64,000 nucleotides of DNA from Amia ocellicauda (lineage: Eukaryota; Chordata; Actinopteri; Amiiformes; Amiidae). Each line of letters starts with the position of its first letter. Positions within the stretch are counted from its first letter, which is position 1. The notes below the pieces were generated by a model. It saw only the letters and a program-made list of their open reading frames with translations. It searched no databases and was not told the origin of the DNA. This document shows, piece after piece, positions 30,644-39,749 of the stretch. The stretch spans positions 34,830,233 to 34,894,232 of the forward strand of contig NC_089850.1 in assembly GCF_036373705.1 (NCBI RefSeq), written 5' to 3'. Both the position numbers and the translations under genes were made by a program.

Positions 30644-32713
30644 TAATCTTGCAGCCAGGCCCCTCTGCTCAGATTCACCCCATCATCTCAGAAATCTGGC
30701 AGCTAAATCTGGGGTCCACTCACAGACCAGGAAAACAAAAAATGGGACAATCACCCAACAGACGTCCTGCATGCATAATTCTGTAAATCAATACTGCAGG
30801 TGCACAGAAACACCCCAAATAATGCATGCAGGGCGGAATTAGGCCGTTACCCACTACAGGTCCAAATTTTAAAAAGAGCACTAAAATACTGGGTTCACTT
30901 AAAACAGAGTAACCCAGATTCATACCACTACAAGGCCCTTCAAAGCCAAGAGCTCAGCTCACTAAAGAGCCCCCTCAGCCAACTAGTCCTGAAGTTCACT
31001 GCTCTGAGCCACACGGACATCAGTCAGTTTCGGGACAGCACTGCAGGAACACAACCAATCAGAGCCAACCACATCACAGAACATATGAAAAGCTCCTATT
31101 TGGAACACTGGAATAAAGAAACCAAAACACAAAACAAAATGGGGTGCTGTCGGGCCCTAAACAGAAAATACATCCTGGCACAATACCTAACCGAGGTCAA
31201 AGATTTAAGACAAAGGCGAATCCTGACCAAGTACTGGCTCAGTGACCACAGCCTGGCCAAAGAGACGGGCCGACACAGGCAGACCTGGCAGGCTAGGGAG
31301 AACAGGCTCTGTGGTCACTGTGAGACACGACAGGTGGAGACGGAGATGCACTTCCTCCTACACTGCAATAAATACAAAGAAACGAGAGACATATTCTTCC
31401 GCAAAATCACCATCTCTCTCCCACATTTCCAAAACAAGACAGAGCTACAGAAACTGGCAGTGCTCCTGGGAGAGGGACACACAGCCCCACTAGCTGCCCA
31501 ATATGTAGCGGACTGTTAGCACAGAGGAACTGCAGGGAAGAAATGTGTCTATATACTACAGTATAAATCATTACTGAAATGTATTCTTTTATTACTACTA
31601 TTGTTTTTTTATTATTTGTTTTATTATTATTTGGTCTATTATTGCAGTATTATTATCATTACCACTATTATTGTCAATATTACTGTTATTTGTATTATTA
31701 TAAGTATTGTTATCATTATGATTATTGTTTAACATTATCATCATTACCATCTCTCCCTGCACGACAAAATTGTTAGATTAATCTGTACCACCCCCCCACA
31801 CACACACATTTCCCCAGTTTCTAGTGTATTCTTTTCAATTAATTCCTGTTACACTACGTAAAACAAAACAAAAACTGATGTTGGTTATATTGTACCTGCT
31901 TTGGCAATACTGATATGTCATGCCAATAAAGCTCCTTTGAATTTGAATTTGAATTTGAATTTGACAAACCGATTCGTCTGCATTGTGCCAAAATACCAGT
32001 TCCCTGTTCCAGTTCCCAGTCCAGAGTTACTATGAATAGAATTATACTATGGTAACAGGATCATTAAACACACTCTGAATAAAATGTAATAGCTGAGGTT
32101 TATGGATGATCTATAACACATACTGGACAGTGACTTTCAGGGACAAGAGCAGCCTTCCAAGTAATCTCCTGACAAACTGTCTGTCTCTCTGTCTCTCTCT
32201 CTATTTGTGTGTTTGTCTGTGAAATGTAATTATTGACATGACAATTTACAGTGTTGCCAGACTATTCATGTTAGAGCAACACCCATTAATGACAATAACA
32301 ATAACAACATTTATAACAACAATGACCAATCTGCTGCCACTTCCATCTCTTTACTCCCCCTTCCCCTTCTTTCTCTCTCTCTGCTCAGCACGTATTTCCT
32401 CTTATAATCATATGTCTGCTTGGAAAATGTTTTGCTTCTTACAAAATTTCAGTAACCCTGGAGGTCCTGCATCTACAGTTTCTCATTTGCATACATTTTG
32501 AATCATTGATTGTCCATTTTAAAGTGTTATTTCTACTCCAGTGTATTCCACTGTACTGTTAGTAGAATAAAGTACATGAATGCCCCCCAACAAGAAACCA
32601 AATCTGTTACTGTCTTTAAGAAATAGAAGCCCCCTGGTACCTGTGAGGGCAGGCAGATCTCCCAGCAGCGTCACTGCCAGAGCCGCTAGTGTCACAAAGC
32701 GAGCTGTGTCCAT
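11142..32713 (-). CDS. plb1: Membrane-associated phospholipase B1 with three tandem GDSL repeats (43 coding exons)
   Basis: PLB1 is a brush-border type ectoenzyme with phospholipase A2, lysophospholipase and lipase activity. I could chain 43 GT-AG exons with matching phases into 3354 nt, or 1117 residues plus TGA. The order is signal peptide (residues 1 to about 25), repeat 1 (about 44-299), Thr/Pro-rich linker (about 300-378), repeat 2 (about 379-691), linker (about 692-737), repeat 3 (about 738-1045), then a tail with a transmembrane helix (about 1073-1095) and a 22-residue cytosolic end. Exon coordinates are given in the block entries below. Recognition rests on [29 protein letters not shown] and DCFH blocks in the right order. 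Mammalian PLB1 is remembered as having four repeats and about 1450 residues, so this gene is one repeat shorter. It lies next to ppp1cb as in mammals. A few splice choices were decided by phase. Confidence 0.92.
12015..12585. repeat. Diverged tandem duplication of an AT-rich unit in a plb1 intron
   Basis: Two AT-rich blocks, about 12015-12310 and 12345-12585, share an ordered set of matches: an ATATAAAT start, a CAAATTATT segment, AACAAGCCATTTAGTGTTA, and an end reading TCTGCTCCACTGAT. The copies have diverged by indels and substitutions. The unit is about 240-300 bp. I do not recognise the family. Confidence 0.75.
14181..14554. repeat. 34-bp minisatellite, 11 copies, next to a plb1 splice donor
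   Basis: GCRGACACTG-type motifs recur exactly every 34 bp from 14181 to 14521, giving 11 units with a few substitutions. The array lies in the intron after plb1 exon 14565-14645 and begins about 10 bp from its donor. Degenerate partial units extend to about 14080. Confidence 0.93.
16130..16380. repeat. (GACA)-rich tract in a plb1 repeat-3 intron
   Basis: This is an impure run of ACACAGACA and GACAGACA units filling the intron between exons 16431-16489 and 16056-16123. The homologous intron of repeat 2 holds a similar tract at about 21650-21960. Similar short tracts lie at about 13310-13465, 17500-17720 and 19320-19445. Confidence 0.8.
16716..17012 (-). other. plb1: plb1 linker between repeats 2 and 3
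   Basis: Two exons, 16935-17012 (26 codons) and 16716-16776 (phase 0 to 1), encode [15 protein letters not shown] followed by an acidic, Pro-rich stretch and then DSPPTS. This pair is homologous to exons 22620-22796 and 22237-22297, so the duplicated unit of this gene includes the linker: 14 exons in all. Confidence 0.88.
19815..19860 (+). mobile_element. LINE 3' tail fragment in plb1 intron
   Basis: TATGCCAATAAAGCTTTTTT followed by GAATTGACTT resembles the 3' terminus of the LINE at 30643-31964 (TGCCAATAAAGC plus GAATTT repeats). Only a very short 5'-truncated end is visible. A second copy sits at about 20285-20395 and a third near 61960-62020. Confidence 0.55.
20285..20395 (+). mobile_element. 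LINE 3' tail fragment in plb1 intron
   Basis: TGCCAATATAGC followed by GAATTGAAATGAATTGAAT matches the LINE tail type seen at 31917-31964. The preceding words (ATGTAACTTAGTC) also resemble the LINE 3' UTR. The left boundary is not clear. Confidence 0.5.
22237..22796 (-). other. plb1: plb1 inter-repeat linker with Thr/Pro-rich mucin-like exon
   Basis: Exon 22620-22796 (59 codons) starts with [11 protein letters not shown], a conserved opening of PLB linkers, then turns into a run dominated by Thr, Pro, Ser and His. Exon 22237-22297 follows and ends in phase 1 to join the GDSL exon of repeat 2. The Thr/Pro/Ser composition suggests an extended, possibly O-glycosylated spacer. The matching linker between repeats 2 and 3 has a first exon of only 26 codons. 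Confidence 0.8.
22802..22847. repeat. (GA)n microsatellite in plb1 intron
   Basis: A nearly pure GA run lies next to the splice acceptor of exon 22620-22796, so the pre-mRNA reads (CT)n and supplies its polypyrimidine tract. A similar (GA)n run at about 27737-27775 lies in an earlier plb1 intron. Confidence 0.9.
23065..28899 (-). other. plb1: plb1 repeat 1: degenerate, catalytically dead GDSL domain (12 exons)
   Basis: Exons in transcript order: 28847-28899, 28485-28525, 27801-27835, 26518-26581, 26306-26357, 25766-25840, 25592-25657, 25232-25296, 25010-25088, 24556-24663, 24233-24298, 23065-23127. The scaffold is recognisable ([44 protein letters not shown]). The nucleophile motif GDSL is replaced by GAL at about residues 59-61, GGND by SGEQ at about 140-143, and the DCFH histidine block is gone. 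Several exons are shorter than their partners in repeats 2 and 3. This repeat is probably structural. The two shortest exons (41 and 35 nt) are the least certain and were placed by phase and position. Confidence 0.78.
30596..30642. repeat. (AAT)n microsatellite
   Basis: About 15 AAT units stand directly before the LINE fragment, within plb1 intron 1. Confidence 0.95.
30643..31964 (+). mobile_element. 5'-truncated non-LTR retrotransposon (LINE), C-terminal ORF2 part and 3' tail
   Basis: An open frame to the stop at 31517-31519 encodes the end of a LINE polyprotein: [30 protein letters not shown], then a terminal zinc-knuckle-like CGHC-x8-H-x4-C block and [15 protein letters not shown]. In-frame sequence FCKSILQV continues upstream of 30800, but a TAA at 30776-30778 breaks it, and the endonuclease and reverse transcriptase core are absent. 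The 3' UTR ends TGCCAATAAAGC plus four GAATTT-type units, typical of target-primed insertion. It lies in plb1 intron 1, antisense to plb1. The clade is tentatively jockey/L2/CR1-like, from memory of similar fish proteins. Inactive. Confidence 0.85.
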
Positions 32714-32784
32714 GTCTGTCTGAGTGTGTGACCGTCCGTCTGTCTATAAGCAGCAGAGGGACCTGTCTGTTTATCTCCCCATGG

Positions 32785-32791
32785 TTATATA
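32785..32791 (-). promoter_or_regulatory. plb1: plb1 TATA box
   Basis: TATATAA on the minus strand is about 72-78 nt upstream of the plb1 ATG. Initiation 25-30 nt downstream would leave a 5' UTR of about 45 nt. A GATA-type site (AGATAAG, minus strand) is at 32911-32917. GATA factors drive many intestinal genes, and mammalian PLB1 is intestinal, but use of this site is inference. Confidence 0.6.
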
Positions 32792-33384
32792 GTGCCTGAA
32801 GGAGGGGAGGGTGCAGTAGGGGGGGCTAGTTCATTCACCCTGGGCACATAGTAAACCACCCCCCCTCCCTACCTACGCTGTACAAACACCTCCAGCACTG
32901 ACCCTGGCACCTTATCTCAGAAGAGTGTCTTAGCGTCAGCAGGACTGTGTGTGTGTGTTTGAGTGCGTTTATGTGCGTAGCTAAGTGTGTGTGTGTTCAT
33001 GTGTGACTATGTCAGTATTCATGTCTGTGGGGATGGGAATGTAAGTGTACAAGCAACTGTATGTATGAGTATGTATGAGTGTGTGTGTGTGTGTGCGTGT
33101 GTTTATAAGCGTTAATCTTTGAGTGTGTGTGTGTGTGTTTGTTCGTAAAGCCTCGTCTCCACTGATGGAGCTAAGCCCTTCGCCCTTGTAGATGCATATA
33201 AGAGAGATGTGCTAATAGGTTCAAGTTCAAACACACTTGCAATTGCCCATTTGTCTCAGCCACACTCTTAAATATGAGCTTTTGAAACATGTACTCTACT
33301 GTGCTGTGCTGTAACTACTATGCACTGTACTATGCTGTAGACACATGCAGTATTAAGTAGATGTTATAGCATTTTCACAATAAC

Positions 33385-33450
33385 TTGGTTAGCTCAATCC
33401 ATACAATCCATACAATTCTCCAGGCCTTGGGTTCTAGCCCTGCCTTTGAC
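33385..33450 (+). mobile_element. Possible tRNA-derived SINE fragment
   Basis: GGTTAGCTCAAT resembles a pol III A box, and GGGTTCTAGCCC, about 45 bp on, fits the B-box consensus GGTTCNANNCC. The spacing and the absence of a foldable tRNA acceptor stem suggest a SINE head or tRNA relic rather than a gene. Chance is possible. Confidence 0.3.
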
Positions 33451-34431
33451 TAGTGAAAAATGTAAGACACTAAAATGAAATGTATTAGTTCTAATCAATC
33501 CCTAAATATACTTTTTCCTTATTAAGACCTTCACAAGAATAACCGCATCTCTCAGCACAGTGCAGCAGTACAGTACACAGATGGATAGCGATACACATAC
33601 ACATATATACTATGCACACACACACCAAAAGCCAAACAATATTAATGTCATTGTAATTGTAGGGTTTGCAACAGGCCGCTGGAATAGGCACAGAAAATAA
33701 CTTTGTTGTGGGAGAAAATGTATTTTTCTTTTTAATTTTAACGTATCAGAGGGAAGTATTACTATTTACTCGAGTTCTCTTTAATTGATGTACCTCGCAC
33801 ACACAGTCACACACTCACTCTGACATCCAATCGAATCTAGATAGATCTGCAGTTCAGATATGTGACAGTCACGCAATAGTGCTGGCAGGAGAGGGCAGCG
33901 GTGACCTTGGGATACTCTCCCCCTGCCCAAACCATTACCTGATCCTGTGAGTGAGAGCCGGGACACCAAAACTGTGTGTCCTAGTGTGCTTTCTTTTGCT
34001 TTGACTTTGTATCGAATGTAGTCTTATGTTACCCACTGTATGTATAATATAAATATATAATGTCTGTTACATTAATGTTGTTTGTGTAGCAGTGCAACCC
34101 AGAACAACAGTGCTGTAAAAAGATGATATCAGCAGATAGGGAGCAGATAACACATGACAGTAAAGTGGAAGGGAGGGGCAGCTGATGGGATGTTTTTGCT
34201 GGTTTAGCACCAGGATGTGTCCCAGCTCAGAGATCACTCTTATCACTTGGGCATTAAAGGAGATAAGATTGATTAGATAGATGGAGATGGGGAGAAAGGG
34301 GTAGAGTAGGAAAGGAGTAGAGGGAGAGAGAAAAGGAGGGAGAGAGAGGAATTTTCTTTTAAATTTGTGGCAGAACCGGTATAGCTTTATCATCCAGATC
34401 TTCTGAATTATAAATCTTGAATCTTGAATCT

Positions 34432-34432
<1 letters not shown>

Positions 34433-34486
<54 letters not shown>
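34433..34486. repeat. (GA)n microsatellite
   Basis: A pure GA/AG run of about 54 bp lies in the intergenic region between plb1 and ypel5. Confidence 0.95.
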
Positions 34487-34488
<2 letters not shown>

Positions 34489-34660
34489 AGCACCACTATG
34501 AGCATGGGTCAGTGTGATCGTTGATTTGTGGGCTCAAATTAAAAGCAAAGACACTCTACCCAGATTGCTCCAGGAAAACCACATAAATGGTTACCCATGT
34601 AAGTTGCTCATAGTATTAATTCATATCTCTGGTCTAAACACTTGAATCGGTCCATGGATC

Positions 34661-35446
34661 GGTGTTAATTTTAGCAGCTATTTTATATTTAGTTTTAGTC
34701 TTACTCTTTTGACTAAAATGCTTGTCAGTTTTAGTCACATTTTAGTCATTTCATTAGTTTAAGTTAATATTAGTCAACGAAAACTCCTGTCATTTTAGTC
34801 TAGTTTTAGTCAATGTAATTTTAGTCACATTTTAGTCCATTTAGTATTTTTTTTATTTCATTATCAACATCATGTCTGATGCCAGATGTTTACATCAATT
34901 AGTGGATGGATGCAAAACATTGATTAACTTCATTTTAAATTTTAAATCAAATCACAAACAGGTATTGTAAACTTCATGGTCACAAGTTTGAAGTCTCTCT
35001 TGAAAATGTGTGTAATAAGAATAGAGTTACAAGAACAGTATGGAAGCATATAGTGGACTTCATTCAAATACAAATGTAATTCCACAACTGCATTTTCATT
35101 TTTCATTTATGCACGCGTTATTTAGGTCAAAATGCAAATACAATGATTTCATTGTATTTTTATATTCCAGTACGCACATTCGCTGACATTATTACAATTT
35201 AAAATGGCTTTTGCATTAATATTTCGTTTTCAAAACTTCCCCCGCAGATACACAAAAGAGTAGATGTTTAAAGTGATATTAAAAGCATAAGCAAATTGTA
35301 GCCAAGCATGAATTGTGCTTCATGTTGTAAGCGCTTAACTTGGATTAATTAACTTGGGACATTTATTTTTAGTTTTCGTTTTTGTCATAGTATTTCGTCT
35401 CGTTATCGTCACTGAAAATAGGATTCGTTGACGAAATTAAAACACT
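34661..35446. mobile_element. Putative non-autonomous DNA transposon (TTTTAGTC-rich)
   Basis: The left end, GGTGTTAATTTTAG, and the right end, which reads CAGTGTTTTAATTTCGTC on the other strand, look like diverged terminal inverted repeats. Inside the left end TTTTAGTC words recur many times (34695-34840), and inside the right end are TTTCGTCTCG and CGTTGACG words. This resembles fish hAT-type non-autonomous repeats as I remember them. No coding capacity and no clear target duplication were seen, so boundaries are approximate. Confidence 0.5.
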
Positions 35447-35607
35447 GCGCCCAACACTCACAATACAATGCTCACACAACTCAAACCGTTGATAGCTGCG
35501 CTGTAACAGAGCATGTGTGATCATGCATGTGTCGGCGCCGATCATTCAGTCAGCAGCTTCACGCCAGCTGTTCAGCGACTAGAGCAGAAGACACGCATGT
35601 CACGCGT

Positions 35608-36572
35608 GATACACACGATACACACTATACACACAATACACACGATACACACAATACACACTATACACACAATACACACAATAACACTATACACACTATA
35701 CACACAATACACACAATACACACAATACACACAATAACACTATACACACTATACACACAATACACACAATACACACAATAACACAATACACACTATACAC
35801 ACAATACACACAATAACACAATACACACTATACACACAATAACACTATACACACAATACACACAATAACACTATACACACTATACACACTATACACACGA
35901 TACACACGATACACACAATACACACTATACACACGATACACACAATACACACAATACACACAATAACACTATACACACTATACACACAATACACACAATA
36001 ACACAATACACACTATACACACAATAACACTATACACACAATACACACTATACACACAATACACACTATACACACAATAACACTATACACACAATACACA
36101 CTATACACACAATAACACAATACACACTATACACACAATAACATAATACACACAATACACACAATACACACTATACACACAATACACACAATAACACAAT
36201 ACACACAATACACACAATACACACTATACACACAATACACACAATACACACAATACACACTATACACACAATACACATAATAACACTATACACACTATAC
36301 ACACAATACACACAATAACACAATACACACTATACACACTATACACACAATACACACTATACACACAATACACACAATAACACAATACACACTATACACA
36401 CAATACACACAATAACACAATACACACTATACACACAATAACACTATACACACTATACACACAATACACACAATAACACAATACACACTATACACACAAT
36501 ACACACAATAACACAATACACACTATACACACAATAACACTATACACACTATACACACGATACACACGATAC
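35608..36572. repeat. ~965-bp tandem array of TACACAC/AATACAC units
   Basis: Short words ATACACAC, AATACACAC, AATAACAC and TATACACAC alternate without interruption. Higher-order periods of roughly 40-100 bp seem to recur. No coding potential. It lies about 0.6 kb left of the ypel5 promoter region. Confidence 0.97.
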
Positions 36573-37069
36573 TCCGCCATCTGCTGCCACCTAGTGGACG
36601 CCCTGGCCTCCTGCGGGGACAATTTGGGTCAATAGCATTAATAAAATGTCAGACACTGCTGTGAACAATTAATATTTTATTACAATTAAAAACAATATCA
36701 TACAGAAATCTACATGTATTACGGTTTATATGTCTGTCTACAGTTACTGCCGCTAGGGTAGGGCAGGGACTATGTTACATCCCAATTTAATGACATAATT
36801 ATCTTACAAAAACAGGAAGACTAAAATACTTTAAAAACGTGTTAAAACTTTTCATAACAAACGAACACAATAATGACCAATACAATACACGAGCAACAGA
36901 AAGAAACTGAGGAAACTCGCTGGGATAGGTGCGGACTGGGGGGCAGCTAACTAGACTAGGTTGATCCGCACAATAATGATGTTTGTTATTGCAATAGTGT
37001 GCGTTATAACTCCCGCAATGCTTTTGCAATACCAGTAACAATGTGTCAATAAAGCAACCTGAACAGACC
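36573..37069. other. Intergenic stretch before the ypel5 promoter
   Basis: AT-rich, with no supported gene. Begins with CATCTGCTGCCACCTAGTGG, a CTCF-like word (CCACCTAGTGG near 36587-36597) that is also common in SINE tails. An AATAAA at about 37050 has no gene assigned to it. Confidence 0.4.
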
Positions 37070-37261
37070 CCAATGAAATGTGTGAATGTTAACCGTCTGT
37101 CACACTCGTTTACCCAGCTCGCCGCTGTCAGCCGCTTCCTGTCCCAGGCGGCTCTGCGCCTATAGGAGCCGCTCAGCTGTCCGTCAGGGCCGGGGGCGGG
37201 GCCTCAGCGCGGAGCGGATGTTGTTATAGAAGCTGCAGGAACAGCTGAGCAGCAGACAACA

Positions 37262-37321
<60 letters not shown>

Positions 37322-37454
37322 GGAAAACAAAAGGAAAAGAAGAGAGACTAACTGAGTGAGAGCGCAGCGGCTCATCGACCTACGGTGATTCGTCGCAGAG
37401 TCGAGGCAGGCCGGCGATTGACCGACTGACACGCACACGGAGACAGGCCGAGAG
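37070..37454 (+). promoter_or_regulatory. ypel5: ypel5 CpG-rich promoter and probable non-coding exon 1
   Basis: A CCAAT box (37070-37074) and a GC box GGGGGCGGGG (about 37192-37201) precede a (GA)n run at 37266-37320 and a sequence ending GAGAG at 37454, followed by the good donor GTGAGG. The CpG-rich domain runs to about 38350. A non-coding first exon ending at 37454 and spliced to 41600 fits the YPEL family layout. The transcription start was not placed. Confidence 0.5.
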
Positions 37455-37690
37455 GTGAGGGAGGCGGCCGGGCTGGGTGTCAACAAAGACAGCGCGGAGC
37501 CCGGGCTGAGGCGCAGACGGCGGCCGGGGTGGGGGAGGGGGCGGGCGGCAGCTGCTCCGTGTTTGCTCGGTTGTTCGCTGCGTGTCGGAAGGATTGTGTG
37601 TGTCTGTGTGGTTGTGAAATAAACCCGCACTGGGTTACTTCCAGCTGGGGGGTGAACTCCAATAATAATAATGCCCGGCAGGCGCGTCCT

Positions 37691-37772
37691 GCACTGGTGT
37701 CTGTTTCCCAGTACAGCACTGGTGTCTGTTTCCCAGTACAGCACTGGTGTCTGTTTCCCAGTACAGCACTGG
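37691..37772. repeat. 25-bp tandem repeat, three copies plus a partial, in ypel5 intron 1
   Basis: GCACTGGTGTCTGTTTCCCA-type units start at 37691, 37716 and 37741, with a partial at 37766. The copies are identical, so the array is recent or still changing in length. Confidence 0.95.
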
Positions 37773-37901
37773 CCGGCCGGTCGCGCTGTCTCTGTGCGCA
37801 GATGCTGCTCTGAGCTGGACTGAGCACAGCGGCTAAATTCCTCCTTTTGAAAAACTTTAAAAGACAGCTCGCGTTTTCGAAGCGCAGGTGTCCGCAGGTC
37901 T

Positions 37902-37966
37902 GCGCAGATCTGCGCAATCCCACCGATCCCATTGGTGGAGCGGCGCAGCAGTGCGGAAATCTGCGC
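37902..37966 (+). repeat. GC-rich palindrome-ended repeat, copy A (ypel5 intron 1)
   Basis: It starts GCGCAGATCTGCGCAATCC and ends GCGGAAATCTGCGC, so the ends are near inverted repeats of each other. The middle reads CACCGATCCCATTGGTGGAG and includes an ATTGG (inverted CCAAT) word. A closely related copy lies at 48072-48141 in lbh intron 1. Confidence 0.75.
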
Positions 37967-38603
37967 CACACGGACGCAGCCGCATTCATAACAAAGCAAA
38001 GACAAACAAAACGCGCTGGGCAGAGGAAAGCGCAAAGCCCGCAATGTCTGCCAGCGCGGATTACAACACAGACGCATCGCTGGGGTCAGTCCGCACTGAG
38101 AGCCCCCCACCCGAGCTGCGACACCTGTGATCGGGGGGCTGTGTGTGTCTGGGTCTCTGTCTCCCCTGCGGGCTGCGCTGCTGCGCTGCTGCTGGTTTGT
38201 TTGCGCACAGGTTTCCTCCCCACGACCTGACCCAGCCGTTTTGTTATTGTTGTGCTACTTCGTATCAGATCGTCAGTATATCGCGACAGTGCAGTGTTAT
38301 AAAGTGTTGATGGCGGCGGATGGGTCTTGGTGTGGGTGTGGGAGGGGGTCTGTCTGGATCGGTTACTGATTTGTTATGACGGAGCACAGCTGTTACGGGG
38401 GAGAAGGGTGACCTACGCTAGTGCAGTCGTGTTGTGATTGTGGCGGTTTTTACATTGCTGGGTTTTGCCACGTTGTCTAAGTGCATATATTCATCCCTGA
38501 GGCGTCGCTGTTAGTCAGTATGAAGAGCCCAGTGTGTCCTGCTGGTAGATGTTTCCTGGAGATTGTGCCCAGTAACTACAGCTCTGTGTGCTATATATAG
38601 ATG

Positions 38604-38604
<1 letters not shown>

Positions 38605-38671
<67 letters not shown>
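38605..38671. repeat. (TA)n microsatellite in ypel5 intron 1
   Basis: A pure TA run of about 67 bp, able to extrude as a cruciform. No function inferred. Confidence 0.97.
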
Positions 38672-38672
<1 letters not shown>

Positions 38673-39722
38673 GCTGCAAGGTATCTTTATTTGAATGCAG
38701 GCGAGGTAGATAGAGGGGAAGCTCCTGACTGTTCTTGTTGCAGGCTGTCCTCTGTTGACTCCTGCTGCCTTGTTGTTTTTTGGCCGGGGTGTGCATCTTT
38801 TTAACCGTAACAGCGTTGGCGTTGTGTTGGTGCTGTGCCCTGCTGCGATGGAGACTGCAGCACAGTCTCCAGGCAGGGCTGTGATTACACCGTATGACAC
38901 ACAACAGGGGCAGTGCGGTGGCAGTCTGTCTGTGACACACTCATTGTCTGTCTGTCTACATCGTCCCTGCTGCCTCTCTGTCTGCATTTACACTTTGTCT
39001 CTTACGCTGTTTGTCTGTGATGGTGGAGATGGGGTTTGATGTGTGTTGTGCATGTATCAACAGCCCAGACACCCACATTAAAATGAGCAGCCCCGCAGTG
39101 GATGCGAAATGCAGCAGTGTGGGGTTTTCAGGGTTTAAAAAGGTACTAAAAATAATCTCTGCAATTAAGACCACAGAGGGAGCAGCATGAGAGACTGGAA
39201 ATCTATAAATAAACCCAAAGCAGAGAAAAACACAAGATCAAGAAGAGGAAAAAGGGCAATGAGAAGACAGGATAGAGGAGAGGATAGTGTGGGTGGAGGA
39301 AAGGAGAGGGGGGGGCAGACGTGTGTGTGTGTGTGTGTGAATAAAACCAAGGGAAGGCACAAATGACCGGTCTCTCTACAATCAACAACAACACTCTTCA
39401 GTCAGACTGGATTGTATGGCAGCATGTGCATCCTCCGCTCACACTGCAGCTGTCACAGTCCTCGAGATGTATAATTATAAATGAAGCCGTTGCGGCATTA
39501 GGAGCAGGAACTGCAACAGTGATCTCAGCAGAAAGATCTCTACTGTAAGAAAAGTTATAGTTTCAGTGCTTGTGGTCATAGCCTCCAGGGCAGCAGAAGT
39601 GTTAATGTCGTATTAATACTTGTTGTTACAGCAGTAGAGTTGGTACTTGCAGTCATTCGAGGTCTTGTATCGGTAGCTGTAGGACTACCTGTAGTAATGG
39701 CAGATGATGTTGCAGCAGTACT

Positions 39723-39749
39723 TGTTATGCCACTCTCAGTGGCATAACA
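39723..39749. repeat. Short perfect hairpin in ypel5 intron 1
   Basis: TGTTATGCCACT and AGTGGCATAACA are perfect 12-nt inverted arms around a 3-nt loop. Too short for a pre-miRNA on its own, and no flanking stem extension was seen. Confidence 0.8.

Larger units (their letters stand above)
29239..32713 (-). other. plb1: plb1 exons 1-2: signal peptide and mature N-terminus
   Basis: Exon 1 (32641-32713) begins with ATG at 32713 and encodes a classic signal sequence: a short polar start, then a hydrophobic core rich in Ala, Leu and Val, then a small-residue end. It ends in phase 1. Exon 2 (29239-29295) follows after a 3.3-kb intron that holds a LINE fragment. Two acceptors lie 4 nt apart. Only the inner one (exon start 29295) keeps frame with both neighbours, so it was chosen. 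Exon 2 carries the LLLPCS segment that precedes the first lipase repeat. Confidence 0.8.
32930..34660. other. Intergenic region plb1-ypel5, part 1
   Basis: No supported coding frame is present. It contains GT-rich tracts (about 32946-33145), a possible tRNA-derived SINE head near 33385-33450, and a (GA)n run at 34433-34486. The rest is unique-looking AT-rich sequence. Confidence 0.5.

Noticed and set aside
33385-33450. Functional tRNA gene
   Set aside because: A-box and B-box words are present, but I could not draw acceptor or anticodon stems. At best it is a SINE head.
35513-35781. Frames made of HT/IHT repeats
   Set aside because: Pure translation of the ACACAATACAC tandem array.
35608-36572. 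CRISPR-like array
   Set aside because: Units are short, variable and contiguous without unique spacers, and the DNA is vertebrate. It is a minisatellite.
37184-38110. 308-codon minus-strand frame over the ypel5 CpG island
   Set aside because: It is a product of GC-rich sequence and the GA microsatellite (long Ser-Leu run), with no domain. CpG islands often have long chance frames.
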